From Tubulanus polymorphus (Eukaryota; Nemertea; Palaeonemertea; Tubulaniformes; Tubulanidae): a DNA stretch of 64,000 bases. The position numbers and the translations under genes are program-made. The notes beneath the pieces are model-generated. The model saw only the letters and a program-made list of their open reading frames with translations. It did not search any database and was not told the DNA's origin. The stretch is from contig NC_134030.1 in assembly GCF_964204645.1 (NCBI RefSeq), forward strand, positions 21,209,110-21,273,109, read 5' to 3'. Positions 55,945 to 64,000 of the stretch are shown piece by piece (the stretch's first letter is position 1; each line of letters begins with the position of its first letter).

Positions 55945-56345
55945 ACGTAGCTTATAACAATATGTGAATGAACCTAGTTGCACAATAAAATTGATGACAC
56001 GAAAAGCAGTAACCGAGATAGGATACGATGTATATTTATTTCTGCAGATTAAATTACAGTATATATATATTAGTATATATAAGGAGAAATCTGAGTGATT
56101 AGTGTCTAGAAGTACATGATACCATTCCAAAATGGCCGCCATCAGTTCATTAACCGTCTGAGTGTGAGAAGACCAGTGATTTTATTTAGACTCATAAATA
56201 ATAATTTTCTATCTTATTTTCTTGATATCATTGTAGTAATACAAGAGAGACAAGGTTTGATACGTCTTAGATTAAGCAGCAATTGTTTTTTATATAATCA
56301 GGGGCCAGTTACACTCACGGCTTAGGACCAGTCTAAGACGAACTC
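55945..56345. other. Unique intergenic sequence
   Basis: Between the 69-bp array and the MITE at 56354. Short frames only; no gene recognised. Confidence 0.45.
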
Positions 56346-56353
56346 AGTTTTAA

Positions 56354-56709
56354 AGGGCAAATGCCATCAAAATTGTACTTTCCGACTATCATGGCATATA
56401 CGACGGTAGCAAAACTTACAATGGCAAGAGTTTATTTATTCAAATCACTCCTAAAACGATAAAATACCGCATGAAATGTCGAGTGAAATGACCGGAAGCG
56501 GCGAGCGTTTGTCTGAGATGACGTCAGTAACACGCACCTGCTAAGATAAACAATAACAGTGAGCACGTGCTGAAATTGCCGATTTAAAAGTGATATTTCT
56601 CAGTAATGGCTGAACTAAAATTCAAACCAATTCCATATTTGATATTTGTGAATACATCACATTTGAAAATGAATTTTACAAAATATTCTATTTTGATGGC
56701 ATTTGCCCT
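56354..56709. mobile_element. TTAA-flanked MITE, family 2, 356 bp
   Basis: Perfect terminal inverted repeats AGGGCAAATGCCATCAAAAT and ATTTTGATGGCATTTGCCCT, flanked by TTAA at 56350-56353 and 56710-56713. No ORF. A TTAA duplication indicates piggyBac-type mobilisation. The perfect ends suggest recent activity. It sits about 80 bases 3' of the GON-gene stop codon. Confidence 0.88.
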
Positions 56710-56792
56710 TTAAAGTCGATCTGACAACGCATGGCCAGTCTTTATATATAAATTTAGATGTAATACTCGACTGTGAAACCGACTCGTGGAAG

Positions 56793-59285
56793 TTAGACGA
56801 TCAGAGCAATATTTCCAATTGGATTGCAGTAACCACAGTCCCCGCCGCACTGGCCAGATGCTTTCTTGGGATCGTCCTTATTTACGCTAGCTACACTGGC
56901 CGGATGAAAGCCGTCTGCCTTCCATTTAACCTACAAAACAAACAATTATGAAAAACATACAGAACACGATCCTTTGCGAACTGTCCACTTTTATGCAACA
57001 TGATATGTCATAGTCTTTCTGTAAAAAAGACAAAAAGAAAGTCCACAAACTAGGTAGGTTCAATTGAGATTCATCGCAGATGATGACAACCCTATTAATA
57101 TTTCGCCGAACAAGAAGAATTGGAGAAAATATCGACTAGGAAAGAAACCGATAATTTTTTTTTTGAAACAAACGCGCTTTGGAACAGTTGATTACGGAGT
57201 GAATATATTTTTTTGGAATATTACGAAAATGTGATTGTCCGTTGTAAAGAAAAAACCCTGTAATAATGTAAGGACGGTTAAGGTTTTGTATGGATATAGT
57301 TTGTATGCGAAGCACATGGTCATCCTCGCTTGCCAGGGTTTCGTTGCCACCTGCACAAGCTCGCGCCAACATAAACTTTCCATCGGTCTATTACACCGCC
57401 CAAAATTTCTTACTGGCAGATCTAATTGGCTAGATATATATGGACTGGTGGCCGCTGAGCTAACGCTGGGTTTATAATTGCGTGGGCATCGGTGGGTGGC
57501 AACCAAACCCTGGCAAGTGAGGATGTGCGCGGTCAGCAGTGGGGGTGATCAAACCTGTGCACCGCCTCTCCAACACAGTACAACTAGTCCACGCCATCGC
57601 AAGCAGTGCTGATCCACGCCATTCAACACTGCGCACTATGATGAAATCACGAAGGACAGACATTTTCTATCTTATTTGATGATTTTTGCAGAAGGCATCA
57701 GACCACAATTAGGTTACTATCTCTAAGATGCGTAGGGCCGGACCCCAAAAATAGTACCTAGAGTGAAGAAGAGGTCCCCTATAAATGTTGCCATAATTTC
57801 TGCAAATGGGATAGGTAACGAATTTCGGTTATATGTATGAAATCCATTGATCCTGAAAGACAGATTGATGATGAAATAAGGGATTCCCTGGACTTTTTTT
57901 GCTTGGAGTAAGGGTACCAAACACGGTGGGGGATTCCCTTAGATATTTGGCTCGGATGTACTGGCATACCTGTACTGGGATACCCCTCCTTTCTAAAGGT
58001 TTGATTATTTCAAAAGTTAGGTTGGGTATGTGGGGCGAAAACCACTTCAATGCGTAGCTAAGATGCTGGCCTATGAGCCATAAGCAGGATTTCCCCTGAA
58101 TTTACGCGCTTATATATGAACTAAACTCTCGAATTTCTTGTTTTAACTATAGGATATAGAAGATTTTGGAAATAGTGGTCTGGGCTCAGGATTATGGGAA
58201 GTGGGAATCCGTGCTGCTGGTAGTTAGAAAAATATTGATTTGCTTTGTTCGTAACTTACTTTGCTAGCATCGAAGGAGAATGGTGTCCCGGTTAAGTCTA
58301 ATGCAAATGTGCCGGACACAGCACCTTTCCCCTTGCATCCGCCGCCCTGACCATATGGAACTTTCACATTCGTTGTAGATGTTGAATACGTATAATCGGT
58401 ACCTATTACCGTCATGGTCTTAACAAATAAAAGAGTAAGATTATAAAAAACTGTCCTCGTGCGGTTAGCTCAGTTGGTCCATGGACTCTAAAACGAAGTC
58501 CATGGTTGGTCGATCGGAGGACTGACAACCGAGAGGTCCCTGGTTCGAAACCACCTAATCTATAACATAAAAACTAGCTTAAAAGTTTATTGAATTGAAT
58601 TGACCGGCACCAGTCTAACCGAAATATATTGATGACCTAGCACACATCCTCTCAAAAATGATTATTAAAATCTATGAAAAAAGAGTTATGAAAAAAATGC
58701 TAAAATTCATAACGCATACTATAGGTATCGATGTCTATAAACATTATTGTAACGTTTATACGGTGTCAAACATACCCGGTCTCCTAAGACCCTTAAGGGT
58801 TCTAAAAAAAGGAAAATAAAGAACGTCAGGAAATATTTGGATATAGCGAGAAACATACTTTCGGGTCTAGGCGAATCTTTGTCCATTCAGTTCGCCCACA
58901 TTGCGGCCAGTTACGTTCGCAAATGTTGTCACCGAAGTTTTTCGCTTTCAGCGTTATATATTCTTTGCCATCATTACAGAAAACTGTGACCGGTGTGAAT
59001 TTCGGTCCCAGATACACTTTGTAGTCGCCCGGCTTAGTGGCCGAGGCTTCTGCGCATGTTGTCGGCAGTGAGCAACACCACGCTAAAAACAAACGACATA
59101 TAGAAAATATAGAAATATGTGATAATAATAATAATAATAATGATATTGATCGTGATAACGATCCGATGACTCTATAGTCTATGCACCCATGAAGACACTT
59201 ATATATAACAGTAGGCCCTACCCTTGTATTCTTTTATATAACTTTGTATGTATATAATCGTGTTTATATTCGAGGGAAAATAAAG

Positions 59286-59333
<48 letters not shown>

Positions 59334-60126
59334 TGCTATCGCTATCGCTATCGCTATCGCTATCGCTATCGCTATCGCTATTATTATTATTATTATTATT
59401 ATTTTCTGATTTGGAAGCCTAAAAATCGAGTTCAAATTCCATTTTAAGATGAACTAATTTTCACTAGGAATAATGATTAGGATTACTATGAAATGTTTAT
59501 ACAATATTTACAAGGCGACAAAATATAAAAAACTTATTTTGATAAAATATAACGAAGTTATCAATCAATCCATACGAATCGGAGGGATCTATATACATCT
59601 GAGCCTTCTTCTATGAATTTAGCGACTGGGTTGTTGGACTTTTTAGAACATCCAAACTTCCAAAAGATTTCGAAATTCAGATTGTTTGTTTTCACGGATT
59701 TCATTCAGTAGAGCTCAATCAGAAGTGAAATGTAATTCATCACCTTAAATATCACAAGCGGAGCTTAATCTATCATTTCTATCTAATTGAAGGTTTGATA
59801 ATTCGTTCGTAGGCAAAATAATTCTCAATTCTTAATTCGAATGAACTTATTACTAAATCTTCGTCAAATTCACTAAATATATCTTTCCGATTTAATTATC
59901 ATTTTTATTGCCTAAAATTAACTTATGTCGGATTAGCATCTATAATTGTGGAAACGGTATTATGTAATAGGTGTTGGTCATAACCTAGTGTTTTGCGCGC
60001 CATCTGGCGGTGCAGCCGGTATCCAATTATATCACGATATTTCGGATTAACCTACGTTCGAGCACGATATTTACCCGTATGAACTACAGCGCCTAGAAAC
60101 GTCAGAATCAGCGAAGTCGTTTTCAT
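56793..60126 (-). CDS. Secreted stand-alone GON-domain protein, 4 coding exons
   Basis: Exons 60075-60126, 58859-59082, 58260-58418, 56793-56930; 573 bases, 190 residues. Signal peptide MKTTSLILTFLGAVVHT; then KPGDYKVYLGPKFTPVTVFC, DGKEYITLKAKNFGDNIC, TKIRLDPK, MTVIGTDYTYSTSTTNVKVP, YGQGGGCKGKGAVSGTFALD, and the end ASGQCGGDCGYCNP. The order YKVYL...PVTVFC...EYITL...SGxF.LDLxGTPF...W...GQCGGDCGYC is that of the GON domain found at the C-terminus of ADAMTS9/20/GON-1. Here nothing but the domain is present: no protease or thrombospondin repeats. Ten cysteines suggest five disulphides. An AG acceptor (TTTATTTTCAG) 28 bases upstream of the ATG implies a spliced 5' UTR starting its second exon at 60154. 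The function of free GON domains is unknown to me. Confidence 0.85.
57000..58230. other. Last intron of the GON gene
   Basis: Unique, mixed composition; several overlapping short frames without splice or homology support. No repeat family was recognised. Confidence 0.4.
58455..58560 (+). repeat. tRNA-like sequence or SINE head
   Basis: GGTTAGCTCAGTTGGTCC (A box) and CCCTGGTTCGAAACCACC (B box) are about 75 bases apart, too far for a plain tRNA, with GGACTC...AAGTCC pairing between them. Acceptor strands do not pair. It precedes the dispersed repeat at 58595 and may be its pol III head. Confidence 0.45.
58595..58800 (+). repeat. Dispersed repeat, second copy
   Basis: See 52450-52720. Lies in the GON-gene intron between exons 2 and 3. 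Confidence 0.68.
59288..59404. repeat. Compound microsatellite (TTA)n(TCGCTA)n(TTA)n
   Basis: About 13 TTA units, about 9 hexamers CTATCG, then about 7 TTA units, in the first coding intron of the GON gene. Confidence 0.96.
59405..60070. other. GON-gene intron 1 remainder
   Basis: AT-rich unique sequence up to the donor of exon 1. Nothing recognised. Confidence 0.4.
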
Positions 60127-60154
60127 TTTCGTAACTGATCACACCGAACAAAAT

Positions 60155-61310
60155 CTGAAAATAAATATGGATTGCATTGAGGTATAGGCCAATGCGGGAC
60201 CCGCGGGACCGCCTCAAAATGGCACCTGGGGCCGGTTGCATAGTCATGGCTTAGACTTAAGACCAGTCTTAGACCAACTTAGTTCTATGGTCAATCTAAC
60301 AACTAAGACCAGTCTTAAAATTTAAGACCACTTTTGGACGACTGTACAACTGGCCCCAGGTAACTAAACTGGAAACTTCACCATTTTTTGCGATTTTGAT
60401 TATCACAATTTTAACCATGATGCCATTTTTAGCCACGACGTAACATATCAGCGACTGATATACTGATCTGCAACAGTCCGGCATCGACCTCAGTATTGTG
60501 TTTTGTATTCTTGTCAAATTTATCTTTACGAAATAAAACTTCTAATAACAAAAAATGAAGCATATTACATTAGGCAGCCAGGAAAATTAAACCCCATCCA
60601 GTCGCTTGCCGGTTCGGGTGAGCGGTATCAGTAACTCCCAGTGGTACAAGGCTGTTGATGGTTCGAGTCCTGCTGGGTGCTTACAGCGTGTGGGCAAAAC
60701 TTCGGAAGTCGTGGTCCCTTAATCGTTAGGTTAAATGAGGAGTGTGCCTTGTAAAACCAAGATCTAAATAACGCGAAGCAAAGAAAAAAAAATAAACAAA
60801 GGCCAACAGTAATAAGATCAACAATACTTGCCAAGTTTTATTTACTGCGTCTGTGTCGATGTGTCGATGTGCGATGTGTCCCGCGCCACTTGTAGTCTGG
60901 TTACTGAATTTTTACCTCCGCGACCGAGTACAAATGCTGTTCGTATCGAATGTGGCTTTTTTCCAATAATAATTAGCGTGAGATATCCTATTATATAAAT
61001 TTTTTCGATAGCTATCTCGAAATTTATACAATACCACAATGGATTATCAATACGTTTTTGCAATTACTTGATGCGGTATTGGTGAATCCAGTTAAAGCTA
61101 ATGACCTGTACTTTAAGCCGGTTGTAGGACGGCCTTTTTTAAATGCCGATCGTCAAGAACGGTCATCAGCCGCAAAAGTACGAAGCGGCGCGATCCGGGA
61201 TTCTGGTTGTAACTAAAAATGGGGTAAAAACAATTAAAGTGGTTTTCTAAACACTCAACGAACATAGCATCTCCGGATCCATCACATTATTGATAGGCTT
61301 TTAAGACTCG
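60155..61310. other. Upstream region of the GON gene
   Basis: Should hold the 5' UTR exon and promoter. Contains two reverse copies of the 47-bp family (60240-60330), a tRNA-like fragment with B box GATGGTTCGAGTCCTGC (60610-60680), and TATATAA on the - strand near 60990. The first exon was not located. Confidence 0.35.
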
Positions 61311-61319
61311 CAGCTAAGA

Positions 61320-61440
61320 AGACTGGGTCCAGTTCCACAGTCCCGAATTAAGATTTGACTCTGAGTTAACTATTGAAAATGAACTTACTTCAACTCAGAG
61401 TTAACTCTAACTTACAACTGTGGATTGGGTCCATTTAGGG
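61320..61440. repeat. Foldback copy of the CCAGTTCCACAG family
   Basis: GGTCCAGTTCCACAGTCC at the left and CAACTGTGGATTGGGTCC at the right are inverted around AGTTAACT-containing sequence. The same arrangement is seen at 16570-16750, 26930-27010 and 48215-48330. Confidence 0.7.
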
Positions 61441-61449
61441 TCGTAACAA

Positions 61450-62890
61450 CGTTACAAATCGACGAAATCAAACTCGAGATGAAGAATTCTATGAAGCCTT
61501 CTTCTGAAAAAAGAATTTAAACATCTCATTACTATGATGTGGGACGGTTCGAATCCCAGCATTTCTTGAAAACATCGCTCGATCAGCAGTCATGGGTCGC
61601 TGCGACGCTGGCCGTCTAAATAGGAGGGGGACAGTCCTCTGGATCTGCTCTTTCAAGACCTGTTGCACTTTAAGCTTGGGTTGCGCTCGATGTGAATCGA
61701 TGAGCACGTGGAAGCAGGTGGCATTCCTATCGAGGGAATAGCTCAATTTTCCAATTATGGAGCAGATACGTAGCAACCAATTTATTGATGGTCCGGCGAA
61801 TTATTTACCAAGCGCCCTTTTGCGCGAGTAGTACAAACTTATTGGGGGGGGGGGGCTGGGGGCCACCATCTGAGCCATGTTCAATACTTCTGATTTTCCA
61901 CACTTTCTGAAGAAGTACGAAAATTGAAAATTACATCGTTAAATCTGCAATTATTAAATCAATAAACTCCCACATGGCCAAGCCATAGAAAAAGCAACAC
62001 AATCGCAATTTCTTTAATGACACATCGCAGAACAGTGTTGCTAATCAACACAAGTTATTGATCGAATGCCAGCGATGTTCTACTTATTTTTGAACAATGT
62101 GTTAGACAAATTTCGGTACGTACGCTTCGGCGAGCGCCGCGTACAATCCTACCTGTAGCTACGCCCCCGTGGAGTCGATAGTCAGAGCGACATTCATGTT
62201 GAACAAACTGATAATAAAACTAAAATTCATGAAGATATTAGTGCAGTATGATTTTCATATTATTGTGACCTTGAGTAGTGAGTCAATGAAGTTCGAGTCG
62301 AGTAAAAGTTAAACGTAAACCCGCCACGAATATCAAATGGTGTAATCTGTAGATATGGTTGGAGGTGATTTTGGAGGACACGTCACGGTTATTGGGCGTC
62401 ACATTTCTATTCGTAGTGCAATTGTAGTATATAGAGAATAGAGCTAGAGGCCCAATAAATTCACCGCTCCACTGACCACGTATAGGAAATATGCTAAACG
62501 CTGAGCGCGTCACCCGATATCTGGTCAGACGGTGGTTGTTCGGTGATAGGAGCGGTTCGCGTCGCTGTTAATTCAGTGGGATAAACATAGGACGTGTTCG
62601 TGTAAGTTGAAATTATATTTGAGACCAGTTTAATTTATAAATCTACTGATCATGAATAATACTGGTCGATGATTATCTTAATGTATCATAGAAAACTGGA
62701 AACCGGACATCGATTCGTCCAATCGGAATTAAGCCGAATTTCTTGCATCATACAAACGCAGGATATTCTATATCGCGGAATATACAGTGAACTGTGCGGA
62801 ACTTCTGTTTCTGGCATTTATCTGTTTAGTCGCGTACCAGGGACGCACTCGTCCATCTCCGATTCTGTGTTTGCTGACGATCTTCCATTT
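61450..62890. other. Unique intergenic region, possible promoter of the rightmost transcript
   Basis: One B-box-like GACGGTTCGAATCCCAGC near 61545, a G9 run near 61845 and a CpG-rich patch at about 62115-62175. A 94-codon frame at 62669-62953 has no recognisable motifs and I do not call it. Confidence 0.4.
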
Positions 62891-62899
62891 CTTCGTCGT

Positions 62900-63810
62900 T
62901 TTTCCACACGTTCCATTGGTTTATATTTTACAGTAACAGCGTGTAATCTATAATGATGTCTGAATAGAGTCGCTACTTGGACTGGTGTCGCTACTTGGAC
63001 TGGTGTCGCACCGGCGCAGCATATACCAGAATGAATTGTGAGTATAAAATATGTACGAATTGTTGATTTGAATTCAGAATTATTTTTTTTGAGATTTATG
63101 TCTGATTGTTAAATGCACTTGTTCTATGGGTAATCATGTTAGAAATGCCAACACGAATCGATTGCATGATTTGCTAAAGCGATATGTTTGTTTGAGTTTG
63201 TTATTTGAAATACATTAGTCTAGAAATGCCGATTCTTGATAATACTGGGGGATTAATAAACCGGGTTGACTCAGACACCCCGTGTAGGGGAACTCACTAA
63301 TGTACATATAACGACTCGAATATTGATTCTTCCAGTTATCAAATTGTTGTTTATTCTTTTTAGATCAGCCATTTCTCATTTTCTCGTCATCACGACCTGA
63401 CTACTGCCAATATTACGAGGCCGACTATACCTTCAAGACCTCTCGAAATAATCCATAATGCTCCACACAGAAATAAGTTTGTGCGTGGTGAGTAGATTTG
63501 TTGCTGTTTGATACTGAACCGATTAATACAATGCGCGTGACATATCGAGTTTTATTGAAAGTTCTAATGGTCATGGTCGATGATTCTCTTTTTCCAGACC
63601 TTCTATCAGTTCGTGACTACTAAGCCAGCGAATGGATTCCAGACTATTCCAGAACCAAAAAGTCAAAACGACCTTCAGACCTTCCTCGGGACCTGATTGC
63701 TAGCATTACCGTGTTGACTCAAAACCAACCTGGCCCCGGTTAAAATTACCTGGGATTACCTGGATGTCACCTCTCAAATGGAAAATATGTAAAGCTTCGC
63801 TCGTGAATTG
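62900..63810 (+). ncRNA. Candidate spliced transcript (5' UTR exons or lncRNA)
   Basis: Three blocks with strong signals: one ending at 63037 before GTGAGT; one at 63364-63487 between TTATTCTTTTTAG and GTGAGT; one at 63598-63810 between CTCTTTTTCCAG and GTGAGT. Reading frames across the junctions soon stop, and the middle block has no ATG in its open frame, so this looks like untranslated leader or a long non-coding RNA continuing past the window. Its start is unknown. Confidence 0.45.
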
Positions 63811-64000
63811 GTGAGTAGACATTTTAACTGTTTGTTGTATAGGAAACTTAGGTTAGGTTTAAGCTTGTTCAATCATATGGACCCTCGTTACGGCAAACTC
63901 AGATCCTGTTAGCTCGAAATAATTTGTAACCAGATGGCTTGTGTTTGAGTTTAGGTGACAACATTAGTTTGACAAAGCGAAAAATTAGAATTTAGTTTCA

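Noticed and set aside
57136..57506. Overlapping frames of about 80-104 codons
   Set aside because: They lie within the GON-gene intron, overlap on both strands and have no splice or motif support.
58455..58560. Functional tRNA gene with intron
   Set aside because: A-to-B box distance is too long and there is no acceptor pairing; a SINE head is more likely.
62669..62953. 94-codon + frame
   Set aside because: No recognisable domain and no splice context; composition is like the surrounding non-coding DNA.

Overview
The window is eukaryotic nuclear DNA from an animal. Every recognisable gene is split by GT-AG introns, intergenic and intronic DNA is saturated with minisatellites and small non-autonomous elements, and the gene families (a PCBP-type KH protein, an eel-fucolectin/tachylectin-type FTP lectin with a kringle, a secreted phospholipase A2, a stand-alone GON-domain protein) fit a marine invertebrate, most likely a lophotrochozoan such as a mollusc. 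The species call is inference. No bacterial, viral or reverse-transcriptase genes were recognised.

Layout. (1) About 2.2-34.1 kb, + strand: the 3' part of one large poly(rC)-binding protein gene. The exon carrying the first half of KH1 lies left of the window. KH1 (second half), KH2, the proline-rich linker and KH3 are read from nine exons, then the gene ends in either of two terminal exons. A proximal one (24041-24368) ends in FSPY, like vertebrate PCBP4. A distal one (34025-34061) encodes a short tail resembling vertebrate PCBP1/2/3. (2) About 34.3-39.7 kb: intergenic repeats, tRNA-derived SINE-like pieces and a 155-bp TA tract. (3) 39.7-51.2 kb, - strand: an 18-exon gene for a secreted protein of about 1291 residues with seven FTP (F5/8-like) lectin domains. 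A kringle is encoded by a single phase 1-1 exon lying between the two halves of the seventh FTP domain. (4) 52.2-54.2 kb, - strand: a complete four-exon secreted phospholipase A2 with a TATA box. (5) 54.5-55.9 kb: about 21 tandem copies of a 69-bp unit whose - strand carries a hammerhead-ribozyme-like core. (6) 56.8-60.15 kb, - strand: a complete four-coding-exon secreted GON-domain protein. (7) 62.9-63.8 kb, + strand: well-formed splice signals suggest the start of another transcript, apparently untranslated so far.

Three of the four coding genes encode secreted, disulphide-rich proteins in tandem on the - strand, and the PCBP gene converges on them. I infer no shared pathway beyond secretion. 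The repeat landscape is the other main content: a 39-bp, a 47-bp, a 77-bp and a 69-bp family recur at many sites, with two families of TTAA-flanked MITEs. Exon boundaries were chosen by hand from open frame, phase and splice signals; none is backed by transcript data.
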